Shown one piece after another: positions 47,307-58,979 of a DNA stretch of 64,000 nucleotides. Both the position numbers and the translations under genes were made by a program. Source of the stretch: Laccaria trichodermophora (taxonomy: Eukaryota; Basidiomycota; Agaricomycetes; Agaricales; Hydnangiaceae); NCBI GenBank assembly GCA_018417955.1, contig JACTVC010000027.1, positions 248,001 through 312,000 on the forward strand, in the 5' to 3' direction. Every line of letters starts with the position of its first letter. Positions within the stretch are counted from its first letter, which is position 1. Under the pieces are notes generated by a model. The model was given only the letters and a program-made list of their open reading frames with translations. It made no database searches and was not told the origin of the DNA.

Positions 47307-47603
47307 CGTGCTTTATGTACCTTGAGTCCGAATGAGTTGTGCGTCTAGATGTTTGAGATGACAGTCGAAGATAAGCCCATCACGCTCAGAAGGTGCACGG
47401 CAGTGCGTCCAAGTGCTACAGGAATGGGTTCAGCCAAGGTTTTCTGTCCGAACTTTCGCCGTCCATCACGTGAACTGACGCCGTGATGATGACGTCACGC
47501 TGGAATCAGTTGCTATTTTTAGACACCTTTTAGGCGAAACCCGATACATCTCCTAAACAAAACTACGCTATCAGCGCTCTTCTCGCACTCCAATAACTAT
47601 CCG
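47307..47603. promoter_or_regulatory. Shared upstream region of dioxygenase and AT-hook gene
   Basis: 297 bp between two divergent start codons. It contains a TGACGTCA-type motif (GATGACGTCACGC, about 47489-47501), which is a CRE-like palindrome bound by bZIP factors in fungi. Regulation of both genes from here is inference. Confidence 0.5.
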
Positions 47604-48254
47604 ATGGCGGACAACGACATTCAGCAAGCCGAGTGTGAGTAAAGCTCACGCAGAAATTCGCAGCTAACGAACCTCATAGTGGAGGAAGTAATTGGGATTA
47701 CGGAACCAGACGGACAAAACGAGGAACTTGCTATGAACGCGGAAGTTGGAAAAGATTCAATTGAGCCGACGGCGTTTAACGAGGGAGAAGGACAAGGATC
47801 CGGTGTTGAAGCGAGCAAAGCGGAAGAGGCGGGAGCGAGTAAGACCAAGGAGGGAACAGAGGCCGCAACTGGGGAGAAGAGAGAGCGTGAGGAGTTGAAC
47901 GAAGAATCGCAAGTGCAGGGCAGGGATAAGGAAGGGGAAAAGAAAGGCGAAGAAGAAGGAGCTGAGAAAGATGCAGGCAAAAAGACCAAGAAACCACGGC
48001 TTTCGGGGGACGAGGCGGCAGAGGGGGAAGGAGGGCCTTCAACTGAGAAGAAAACTAAAGGCAGACAGAGGAAGACGAGTACCAAGGCCAAGGCCGCGGA
48101 ACCCAAGAAGCGTGCTGGACGTCCGAAAAAGTCTGCCGCCGTTGTTGAAGAAGGCCCGGCGGCCAGTGCGGAAGGTGAACCCCAGGAACACCAACAAGAG
48201 GCAAATGTCGCGAGCGAAGATGTGCCTGCAGGACACACTCGTTCAAGATCTTGA
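47604..48254 (+). CDS. AT-hook-like, highly charged nuclear protein
   Basis: Exons 47604-47634 and 47680-48254 give 201 aa. The N-terminal half is acidic and low in complexity (GEKREREELNEESQVQGRDK, KKGEEEGAEKD). The C-terminal half is basic. KKRAGRPKKSAA (about residues 155-166) has the Gly-Arg-Pro core of an AT-hook, which binds the minor groove of AT-rich DNA. KKTKKPRL is a plausible nuclear signal. It has no other domain. A chromatin role is inferred from the single hook and the composition. The short first intron (45 bp) has good GTGAGT...ATAG signals. Confidence 0.75.
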
Positions 48255-48494
48255 CCGTGTTCATAAAAAATCCCAGAGGGTCACGCCAAAAGTTGTAGAA
48301 TTAATGTCGCTTGACCTGCGAATGAAATTAAGGGGTTACAGCGAGTCCAGGTACATGAATCAGTTTGCATAGAAAAGGTTGACAAAGAGTTTCCGGTAGA
48401 TACAAGAGGGCCCACGGCTTCCGTATAATACAGTCGGTCTAGAGATACAACAGTAATTGTGCGAGCACATATAGAAGCAGTGAAGTGTCCCCGT

Positions 48495-49775
48495 TTAGTC
48501 GGAAGGGGGGTCCTGAAAGAGGGCATTGAAATCCATTGTTTAGAAGCCCAACCATCAAAAAAACTGACCTCATATGCCATTGCAACGGTTTCAGCCACCA
48601 TTGCATGCCGTTCGTTCTGCGCATTGAGAAGCGCCTCTAACTCTCGTTGTGCAATGTCAGCTCTTTCTCTGGCTTCGAAAGCTTCCCTTGCGACGATGTT
48701 TGCCCTCGCTGAGGAATCCCGAACTTCAGCGGTCGCCCTTTCTAACCTTTGCAAGGCTTCGTTTAGGCCTTTGTTAGCCGTTCGCAATATTTCTATGGCC
48801 CTATCGTAGTCATTCGTTGTTCGGTCGATACGACGGAGTGCGTTCTATCGAATATAAGGCATTGCACAACAGAAAGGCAAGACGCAAACGTACATCAAGA
48901 AAGAGTGGGTCTCGGCTCTCGTGAAAACGATCACGTAGTTGCAAAGTGTTTAGAGTGCGATGGTCGTTGGAATCAGATGGGTCTTCATTAGCGCCACGGC
49001 CAAAGATAGACACAAGGGAGGAATCATGGGCTGTTTCGGATGCTTGTAGAACGTCGACGACGCCCACCATTTCTTCGGCAAAACAGTTGCAGCTCGAGCG
49101 CTCATCATTGATAGATATACAGATGGTGTCGACAACGTCTGCTAGAAACGCGAGGTCGAGGAGGGTTAATGGCCGGGCGTTGAGCATGGTGTCGGGGTTG
49201 GACCAATCAAAATCAGATACGAGTTCATCGGGAGTGTCAAAACCTTGGGGGTGAGACACGACGCTGGCGTACGCCGAAGAGGTGGAGGTGAGTTTTGACA
49301 GTGGAGGGTGGTTACCTGCGCAAGTGGGATCGCTGTGGCTGGGTGGCACAGACACTGGTTCCATTGAGGAGGCGTCCAAGTCCGATCCGGGCAGAGGAGA
49401 TAATTCGGAGAGACTTGTTATCGAGTTCGACAGAGTATTCGGAGGAGCAGGGGGTTCCATTTCAGATTCTCTTGCATCGGAATTCATTCCTAGCGCGGTG
49501 GGATCACAGCAGAGACTTTCGAGACGCACATAACCAAGAATAGTTGGTCCTAAGGAGAGTTCTGCGATGAGATATTCGTGATTGGGGCAACCAGTAATGT
49601 TTCGGGTGGTGTACCATCGCAGCCGAGAGAGCTTAAGGGGCCGATTGATAGGCCCGTCATCCGGGACGATGAACCTGTCGGAATCATCACCAAAGAGAAC
49701 AGAAAGATAGTCAGATTTCCATTGTCGGACGAGGACTGGCTTTGGGGGGAACTCGTAGAGGGGAAGAGCCTCCAT
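48495..49775 (-). CDS. Coiled-coil-tailed protein of unknown function
   Basis: Exons (minus) 49775-48894, 48844-48569 and 48512-48495 give 391 aa. If the 56-bp second intron (GTCAGT...TTTCAG) is retained, the frame runs on to 48281 with a longer tail. Residues 1-90 (MEALPLYEFPPKPVLVRQW, LSRLRWYTTRNITGCPNHEY) look globular; 100-200 are Ser/Pro-rich. A leucine-rich stretch follows (RPLTLLDLAFLADVVDTICI). The end (LNEALQRLERATAEVRDSSA, FEARERADIAQRELEALL) is a predicted coiled coil. Its terminal pattern resembles that of the gene at 52763-53774. I do not recognise the family. Confidence 0.72.
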
Positions 49776-50798
49776 GTGAAAATAATATCGGAGGAGAGGT
49801 AAAGTTTTCTTGTTTATGACTGGCGGGCTTGTGAGAGAGAGAATGAAGCAAAGACGGTGCCTCCTCAGTTATATTTAAAGGAATCGAAACCAAATACGCA
49901 TTGCTGTTAAGCCACACCATGTTGGCAGATTTCCCCATCCGCAGCGACCAATCTCTCGCATAGATCTTGTGGGGGAAGAAGCGATGCCATTAGATGCTGT
50001 ATATGGAGCTCTTCAGCGGGAAATTGTTCGTGTGATTCCGGCGAGGAGTTGCAATCAAGCCTCGTGGCTTTACGCGAACTTTGTATATATTTGCTATTGA
50101 CCTTGGTTGACTCATCCTTTCCAAATTGGTCTTGCGATCTCCCTGCTGTTGACGGTCACAGGCCACCCAATAGAAACGCTGATCTTTGTGGATGAAGCTC
50201 AAATAACACCGTCACTTGAAAAGGAATCACGGTGCTCCAGGGCTTTATCTGCAAAAGTGATCTTGTCACTATCCCCGCTATAAGTAATCTCCTCGTTATT
50301 TCGCATCTTTGCGACGGCGGTACAACAGCGGTAAAGGATTTTTGTGGTGCATCATAACAAAAATGCCTGGTCAGCAACAGCTTGGTCGTTTCCGAATTTC
50401 AACTAGCTAACAGAGCCAAAGTAGGCTACAGTAAGTGTCACAAGCAGTGGCCTTGCCTTGATGTTTTCGCGAGGTCGAATTTCAAAGCCAAGGAAGCGAT
50501 GCATATCCTGATACCAAGGCTGGTGCGAGCGTCGCGTCGTTCTAACCTTACGGGCAACCTCGCTTTTTGGCCATTGTTGCCGTAACGTCTTTGGTACGGT
50601 TGAACAAACAACTTGATCGGGAAAGCTGTTCTGAAATAGAACCCAGTTTCCCGAATCCCCGACATCTGTAAAGGGTCCAAATACTTGACTTCCCAAAGGA
50701 GCCATGACTTCCTACAGTTTGCTTGGAAAAGTAACCAACTGACAGAAAGAAAATGACTTGGGACGGTGGATGAGCGACTAGTTGCAAACTGCGTCCAG
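49776..50798. other. Intergenic, nothing recognised
   Basis: Frames of up to ~120 aa exist on the minus strand near 50403-50803, but they overlap each other in different frames and show no motif. Likely non-coding. Confidence 0.5.
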
Positions 50799-50895
50799 GT
50801 CACTTTGCCGGAGTGGTTAACGGGATCGCCTGCTACGCTGCCAGCTAGTCAGCGGTTGGTCTTTGGCCGCGAGTGTTCAAATCGCTCAGGTGACG
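50799..50895 (+). tRNA. tRNA-Ser(GCU): tRNA-Ser (GCU) with 15-nt intron
   Basis: Acceptor GTCACTT pairs with AGGTGAC (one T-G). The D stem is CCG/CGG with a GTGGTTAA loop, the anticodon stem ATCGC/GCGGT, and the anticodon GCT at 50832-50834. A 15-nt insert (50836-50850) follows position 37. A long variable arm (GGTC-TTT-GGCC) typical of serine tRNAs precedes the T arm GAGTG-TTCAAAT-CGCTC. Confidence 0.88.
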
Positions 50896-51042
50896 TATTT
50901 TTGACGGCATCGTTCAAAAAATGTCAGAATTGGAATGTTTGGCGGTGTATGTGGCGAAATGTTTGGCGGAATGTTTGGCGGTTACATCGGTCCAAAACAC
51001 CGGCGCTACGCATCCTCCTGCGTCTCCCTCTTCCCCATATAC

Positions 51043-51840
<798 letters not shown>

Positions 51841-52762
51841 ATGGGCAGTATTACATACATGTAAGTACAGATGAGATGTAAAGAGATGTAAGTCTTGTAA
51901 ATGTCATAAGAATACTAAGGGAGATCCCCTGAAGCACGGCATGGTCTCTGAGCTGCTCAACTAGGTAAATAAGGAGCATGGTGAAGCGCGTGACGCGACG
52001 CAGACTAATATTTGAACATCACGTGTCTACTGTCATGTTTCCGGCCATACAGATCGCCACACAGATCGCCATACATGATCGCCATACTTTCCAATGCTGA
52101 CATGCCCTCGCATCGTTGCAAGACAGTTTATGCCAGATGGGTTTTTCAACATCTCTTCGCACAAGGACAAGCTGTGGGCACAGAGCCTCACTGGGGTTAG
52201 ATTGTGGCGAAGTCGTGACACACTAAAATTATATGGCGATCACAGCAATGTCTTCAAGGCAGATAGAAGCAGCAGTGCAACGGCTCGGTTGCTCACCGGG
52301 GGTGCTTGCTATTCTGAGTCTGGCCCCTCTCAACTGGTAACGACTCTTGATTGCAGAAAGAAAAGAAAATTAAGAGGATCCGATTTTCTAGAAAGCAACC
52401 CACGTTGACTTCGCCTGGCCGAAATTGAACACTGCCCGGACTGCTGAGAGGACAGCCTCCTTGAAGGTGATTTGCTCTCTGAAAAATAAGGAAACGCCCT
52501 TTTTTACCCCGAATGGTTTATGTCGTGTGTTAAAAATACATGGAGTAACTATCAATCAAGTACAAAAAAAGCGCAACTGGGCCGGATATTGTAAGATAAC
52601 TGGAAAGCAAGACAGCGTCAGGGTATACAATAAAAAAAAATGTAGAGAAATCTTGGGGGTTGAATGTTGCTCAATAGCGTCAGTCCGAGAGCCCAATGTT
52701 AGGGCTAGGAGGAGACATGGGTAATAAGCACTGAGGAGGATAGATTGAATACTAACGACCAC
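51841..52762. other. Intergenic, short local repeats
   Basis: GATCGCCAYACA-type units repeat at about 52050-52085 (related GGCGGAATGTTT units occur at 50935-50980). No supported gene. A Lys-rich frame at 52425-52724 has no motif. Confidence 0.45.
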
Positions 52763-53774
52763 TCACTCAAGAAGCGCCTCGATCAATTCCCGAAGCTCTT
52801 TCTTTCGCAGGTGCGGTAAAAATCAGTAGATTCGCTTTCAAGCTATAAAAACAGAATACCCAAATGTCATGATCAAAGCATTTCATACCGGATTAAGTGC
52901 ATTAACTCACTCGAGAACGTGCCTCGATCAGGTCCTTCAGCTCATTTTTTGCTTGTTCAGCCCTTTCTCTCGCTTTGAATGCGTCCACCTCGGCAATTTC
53001 TGCTTGAATCACAGCAGCTCGCGCTTCGATAACAGCTTCTTGAACTCGGACCAAGACACCTTCTATCCCGCGCGGTAGAGGTTCGGTCGCAGAAGTGGGG
53101 CTTGGGTGGATCTTGCCGTACGAGTCCACTGCTGAGGGTCGCGTAGTATACAGTGAGGCAGACATAATATGCTTGACCACAAAGATGAACGCGGCGTGGA
53201 GTACTAGCAATATGAGAGGGATTGGCGCTGGGGAAGGGGGTTCTTGGCGTTGTGGGCGGATGCGCAGCCATTTAAACAGTAACGCCAAAATTGGGAAGCC
53301 CGCCTTGCACTCCTGTGAACTGCTGTACGGGTTCCGTATTTGGTCGAACAGTTGCTGTGTGACTGTGAATGACCAGGGACCGAGAATGTTTGCCTCGTGT
53401 TCAGGGCACGATTGTTTTGTCTTGCCCCCTGCAGATCTCTGATCATCTTCTCCAGCAAAAAGATTTCGCAAATATGCCTTTTTTGCATCAATGGTCGCCG
53501 CGATGATGACTATACTTAGCGGAAGGTTGATGACACTTTGGGAACTGCTTGCCCCCTGTTGGGACACGTTGCTCTGTATCGTCAGGAGTTTGCCGCGATG
53601 CAGCATCGTATATGTGTTAGCATCATTCTGGCAAGGCGTAGCCACCATGAAAGAGGAAGGAAAATAGAAGACACAGTGGCCAAATCTGACGAGAGCATTG
53701 GGAAAGAGCCGCTGAACGATGATATTCCTGAAGTTTCCACACGATACAGGATTGATATCTGATTTACATATCAT
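52763..53774 (-). CDS. Protein with C-terminal coiled coil, unknown function
   Basis: Exons (minus) 53774-52911 and 52801-52763 give 300 aa with the most upstream ATG. A shorter start at 53165 (MSASLYTTRPSAVDSYGK) is possible. The middle has a hydrophobic stretch APIPLILLVLHAAFIFVV, which may be a membrane helix if the long form is used. The end (VRVQEAVIEARAAVIQAE, KARERAEQAKNELKDLIEA, then KELRELIEALLE) is a coiled coil. It resembles the tail of 48495-49775 in pattern. The 873-nt open first exon supports a real gene; the start is uncertain. Confidence 0.6.
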
Positions 53775-53790
53775 TAATTAACAAACCACA

Positions 53791-54075
53791 GGAAAGAGGG
53801 AAAGCAAAGCTTTTCGACGCGGCAGCTATCGCCGACTCCATCCCAATACTCGAGTATCTCACCTCACAGGCATCAACATTACCTCCAGGGACAACCTAAC
53901 CAAATTTCGTGGTGAACACCACAGCTACCTCGGTGGGAGACGAACCTATCACCTTGGTGTAGTGATCACAGAAGACGGAGGTGAAGATGAAGAAGATGAA
54001 GACGAAGACGAAGACGCCCAAGAAGATGTTTATCACTCAGAAGACGAGGTGGTAGCACTACGTATCTCTGGTTAG
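53791..54075 (+). other. Possible last exon of an unknown plus-strand gene, acidic tail
   Basis: A frame open from an acceptor-like CCACAG (about 53786-53791) to a TAG at 54073-54075 reads ESKAFRRGSYRRLHPNTRVS and GEHHSYLGGRRTYHLGVVIT, followed by a run of Glu/Asp (EDEEDEDEDEDAQED). The composition is protein-like, but I find no upstream exon or start. It could be a gene fragment. Confidence 0.35.
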
Positions 54076-54164
54076 TTTGGGAATTGGCATAGTATCATTC
54101 TGGAGAACGTCAAAAGCGATTAAAGACCAGAGAGTAAGACAAAAACTTAAGGACAAATATGATA

Positions 54165-56356
54165 TTAAACCTCCTCCTGCTCCGCCTTCACTACCTCTGG
54201 CTTTACAGCCTTCGATACTTCCGGCTCTACATCCTTCGCTGACTCTGGCTCAACAGCTTTCACTACTCCCGGCTCTGCGGACTGTTCAGGCTCCACAACG
54301 GAGAGAGCGACGGCCACGTCCTCCTCTTTCGTTGATGGAACAGACTCGACCGCTGCCGCTACTGGCCCAGAGTCCGGCTCTGAAGTTGTTGTAGGTGGCA
54401 CGATTTCCGATGTCGTGGGTGGGGCTTCTGCATTGATTGGAGCAGCAGAGACAGAGGCGTCAGGTTCAGCTATGCCAAATTCAGTTGGCATGCAAAGCTC
54501 GTGAAGAGCGGAATGAACTTACACGACTGAGCTGGAACGGCGTCCAACCCCGTATCCACCTTGCCTTCAAGCTCTGAGGTCTCAACTTCAATCGCGGCCT
54601 TCTCCTCAGGTGCGGTCGTCAGTGGTTTCTCCTCATCAACTGCTGATACCACAGGAACGTCAACTTTCTCCTCCTCCTCCTCAGCTGTCGCTGCCGGTGA
54701 CGTATTCGTTGGTTGAGACTCCGTCACACTCGGGGCGTGAGCCTCTTTCGCTTCGCTTACTGAAGCTGCGGGTATGGCAGCGGTGGGAGGGGGTTCGATG
54801 GGAGTCGTCGTCCTAGTCGGCTCAACAACGACAGGCGCAGAAAGCGGTTTTTCCACACTTGAAGCTCCCTCCGCGGCAAGCTCCTCGCCAACCACTGGAG
54901 CTGCTTCTTCCTTAGATTTCTCTTCGGCAGGCTTTGCTTCCGATTCCACCGTTTTCGCGGCGACCGTAGGTTCTGAAAGAGCGACGGTAGAAACCACAGG
55001 TGTGTCAATGATTTCAGGAATCGAGGTCGGGATGGGCTCCTTATCGCTGTTGTCTGTAGACTCAAGTGCCCTCTCAAGCTCATTAAGCGCCCTCTCAGGC
55101 TCATCAAGCGCCCTCTCAGGCTCAGGCCTGGCCGTCTTCGGAACGTCCAGTTCATCCACAGGGTTATTCCCGTCATTCCCGGAATTTGCCAACCCGTCCA
55201 CCACAAGGCTCGCCTCTGCCTCACTGAAGATCATGGTGTCCGTTCTGTTTCTGCCATACTTCCTCGGGCTCTCACTGCCGTCCACAAGAGGACCTGGTGG
55301 GCTGACGCTCTTGGTCCTGCTATATGGCCTGTATTGCCCAGGGGGCTGGACTCCGAGGTGACGCTGTGTAGCCGCCGGTGACGGCCTATGTTCTCCACGG
55401 CGTTCGCGGTCAGCTTGGGGGTCTACAGCCGCTGCGAGCAACCGGGGTGGTTCAACTTCCCTGTCACCCTCATCATGGCCGGATGAGGACGAAGATGGGA
55501 TGACGAGGAACTCAGGTGGTACGAGATCGAATTTGGCGGTCAAAGAAAGGAAGCGGGCGTGAAGGGAAGATTCGGCTTCAGCTTGTTCGAAGGCTTCGCG
55601 GTGGTGGAAGTAGGCGTGGGCGAAGATGCGCCCTAGACGGCGGGCGAGAGATGAGAAGTGCCTGTGAGATGTTTGTGGGATTTGGAGGCTGATGCGCGAT
55701 GGTAGATTAGTTAGTGACAGAGTTGGACTTGCAAGAAGGACTTACCGAGAGGGAAAGGCGCGCGGGGAGTTGAGCAGGGCTGTTGCACTGTCAAGGGTGT
55801 GGAGGATGTAGTCAATTGCGCAACATTGCTACAAGATGCATGAGCTTCAAATGAAACCTGTTGGGAGGGGCGAACAAACCTCCATGGCGCCGTCGTTGCC
55901 GTGAGCGACGCAAAGGTAGAGCCATTCGCCAGCTTTCATCTCTGGACACGAAGCCCGTGTACATTCTTGCTGTAATGTAGTAATAAGCGGGTGGGTAAGA
56001 TCCTGCGCAAGACGTCTTTCGGAATTTATAAGAAAAAGATCTCAAGAAGGGGGGTAAGAAGCGAACCGTAGCTGCTCGTATATCCAGCATGCTTCGTCGA
56101 CGGTGATGTCGCTCTTCTTTTCGCCCTCTTTTCCCTCAGTTCGCTCTTCTGATCCCTTCGCTTTGCCGGTGTCCTTCGTTGAACCCGGTAGAGTAACAAT
56201 AGCATCGACGTCGTGAACGTCGAGCCGAATGAGAAGGGAAATATACTCCTGTAGCTGAAAGGCGCTGTCGAGGGAGGAGAGGGAAGGGAGATTCTTGATA
56301 GGGTAGAAGGAAGATATCCTTGAGCCGCGCAAAGGTCTCTGGATGCCACTCGCCAT
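54165..56356 (-). CDS. mob3: MOB/phocein-family protein (MOB4/MOB3 type) with long C-terminal extension
   Basis: Phocein-type MOB proteins are subunits of the STRIPAK phosphatase-kinase complex, which controls cell fusion and fruiting-body development in fungi. Exons (minus) 56356-56067, 56015-55880, 55828-55746, 55688-54523 and 54469-54165; 1980 nt, 659 aa, in frame. The MOB domain covers about residues 45-240: LDVHDVDAIVTLPG, ACWIYEQL, ECTRASCPEMKAGEWLYLC (zinc cysteines), CCAIDYILHTLDSATALLNS, FPSR, ARRLGRIFAHAYFHHREAFE (zinc histidines) and KFDLVPPEFLVIP. The remaining ~420 residues are disordered and rich in Pro, Ala, Glu, Ser and Val, with three LDEPERALNE-like repeats. Usual phocein proteins have about 220-250 residues. 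It is divergent from the next gene, with 405 bp between starts. Confidence 0.9.
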
Positions 56357-56761
56357 TGTTTTGTGTCGTGCTCGTCGTGGTCAACAGTGAGCAAACAAGG
56401 TTGATAGTGCTGGCATGCCGCTTATGTAAGTCTGGGTTATTTTCCATCAACATTTTCAAGTTGCATCTCTTGCTCATCTTCCCCTCCCTCAATTCATTCT
56501 CCTTCAATCGCGAGCCTAAGAAACCTATATTTTTCTTTCTGAATGGACCCACATTCTGAAGACTCATGGGCTGACGAAGGCTGGACTCCCCAACAATCAC
56601 TGCCAAAGCTTCTCTTCGATCCTCGATGCTAGCCTCAATGCAGAACTTTATTCGACATTTTGCTTCCAATTTCATTGTCTCCCTATCTCCAGATCAAAAT
56701 TGAAAGCATCTGCTCCACTCAGTCTCGTAAATACTACATCTTGCGCTATTGCCCTTTTTTC
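56357..56761. promoter_or_regulatory. Shared upstream region of MOB and DUF7330-like genes
   Basis: 405 bp between divergent starts. An upstream in-frame ATG at 56660 would add 34 residues to the plus-strand gene. I prefer 56762 because the added residues are not protein-like. No specific operator recognised. Confidence 0.45.
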
Positions 56762-58712
56762 ATGGCTCCCACTGCTATCGACCACCGCAGCTCTATAGGG
56801 TTTGAAAGTACCTTGAGCGGCGCCCCGCCTCCGTGCTATAGCTCTCAAATGGACTCTGCGTCTGCGACGCCAACACTTGACGGGGACTGTTTTAACGACG
56901 ACAATGCTGACGATGAGCAACCCTCCATCAGCAGGTTACAGACAGAATTTTACCAACTTCCGTCTCCATACTCTGCCGAAGAGCTCGTTTCTATGCCTCA
57001 GACGTACAGGAACCCTTGCAGCCACGGTTACACCCACACCCATAGCCTATGCACGTCGTCGTCTCCAACCGTCTACAATCCCAGTTTGAACCCCCACGTG
57101 ATAGACATGAACATTTGCTCCCAGGCGCTTCCTTCTGTGGTTACCCCTCCTCGGGCAAGGACGTTGAGGTACTCGTCCCTTCCTAGCCCTGATGAAAACC
57201 ATAATTCTCCTGCGAGGTCGTCCTCTTATCACCCCGCTGCATCCTACTCAGCTCACGGCCACCTTACGTACCTCTCCCATGATACCCACGATCTTAATTG
57301 CGAACCTCAAGACCATGTAGTCAAAGGACCTTACCCCGAAACTCATCTCCACGGGGGGAGCACAGCGACGATTTCATTTCCACAACCCGCTAACATACCC
57401 ACCCAACCGGTCTCGGCTCGAACAACGAAGTCGAAGTCTAACCTTCCTAAGTCCCCTGTCCCTTCGAAAGCTCATGCGAGTAATTTCGTTGCGCTTTCCA
57501 GATCAAGCACTCGCCAAAAGCGTGGCTTCTTTCATAAAGTAACCTCTATGTCTATCACTGGGTCTTTTACTATCGACCCGCAATTAAACATTCCATCAGG
57601 CCTTACGACAGCTCTTCCCGGTGCTCAATCACCCCTCATTCTTGGTCCGCGGGCACGTCGTTCACTGGCCGTTGATGGGGTCCCTCGTGACAACTTGAGG
57701 TTGGAGGTAGAAAATGGAGGGATCGACGTGGACATTCATCTGGTTGGTTATACCAGCAAGGTTATCACCTCGTCGAATACTCCGACCAGGATTAAGCTCG
57801 CATTGAAGACGGGATCAGATCCTAAGGCGAAAACGCCGACGTTCCCTCTCGTAGCGCGAATTGTAGGTCAACAAAAAAAATCATAAGTCTATTCTTATGT
57901 TTACATCACCCTTTCTATAACAGCACGCCCCTAAACCCCGTCCTCCATTCTTGCTTCGAGCCTCAACCATTCCCTTTGCTCTACCACCTCCTTCGCTCCG
58001 ACTCACGCCTTCCAAGCTTCTGCAAGCTGATATTGGCAATGAAACGCTGAACGCTGAAACGGGCTCAACAAGATTGACACAAACCAATAACTCCTCTAAA
58101 CGACCCACAAGGCCAGTTCCCCAGCCCATCAACACCAACTCAAAGTCACCTCTAACCCTCCATCTTCCCCGTACCTTCCGCGGGCCTCTCACAATCCACG
58201 TCGCGGCGGGCGACATTGACGCACACGTCTTTCTCTCCAAAGAACTTCAGGACGCAGTTGTCGTCTTGAGCGAGACGGCGCTGGAGAGGGGGTATTTCGT
58301 CGGTGGGCTGGTTACACAGGATGAGGAAGAGGAGGAGGGGGAAGGGGAAGCAGTAACGAACTGTCAACGCTGTGGCAAGAATCAAAAGACGCCAAAGAGG
58401 AACCATATTACGCGGGGGTCAAGTTCAGGTTCCAGCTCGAACTCGAAGGGGCGGGATAAGTGCGATGATCATGAGAGATATAGGTGTTTTTCGTGTGGGT
58501 GTCAGTGCGTGTGTGGAATGGCAGAGTGCGAGAGCGACGCGGGGAAGGAAGCAGGGGAGGGCGATGGGCATGAAGATGGGGAGGGACGTGTAGAAAACGA
58601 GGAGTGGAGTGGAGATCGGGTTGAGGTGATGGTGGGGAGGGGGAATGTGTACCTCCAATTTATGGGCGAGAAGGATCCTCATCGGCGTGAAGGATGGTTT
58701 TGGGGTTGGTAA
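56762..58712 (+). CDS. DUF7330-like protein
   Basis: Exons 56762-57862 and 57924-58712 give 629 aa. The N-terminal half is Ser/Pro/His-rich and probably disordered. From about residue 285 (SMSITGSFTIDPQLNIP, LRLEVENGGIDVDIHLVG) and again at 425-480 (LTLHLPRTFRGPLTIHVAAG, ERGYFVGGL) it shows the beta-strand pattern I associate with the fungal DUF7330 family. WSGDRVEVMVGRGNVYLQFM near the end completes it. An insert between these is acidic and contains Cys pairs (CQRC, CFSCGCQCVCG), which is unusual. It belongs to a local family: a C-terminal remnant at 60416-60831 and a second gene at 63524-64000, which shares the intron position before HAP. Function unknown. Confidence 0.8.
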
Positions 58713-58979
58713 ATGAGTCCGACAATTATGACGATGTGTTTGTTATATGCAATGTTCCACATAGATCTGTTTGTTGTGAATGTACCTGGAGGCCAGAGTC
58801 ACAAAACTAACGCTCATAATACTTAGAAGTGTTTAACGTCCAATTTTCCATATACCAAGCCCATATTTGCCTGACTTGCCACGAGTCGGTAGAAGATCAC
58901 GCCCAAGACCACACCCTAACCCTACGCTCTTACCCTTGAGCACCGACAACGTGAGCATTTTCACCTCGAACCTCCCAGG

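Noticed and set aside
47621..48238. 205-aa minus-strand frame rich in Ser, Pro and Phe
   Set aside because: Shadow of the Lys/Glu-rich AT-hook gene on the plus strand.
54774..55361. 195-aa plus-strand Ser-rich frame
   Set aside because: Shadow of the low-complexity tail of the MOB gene.
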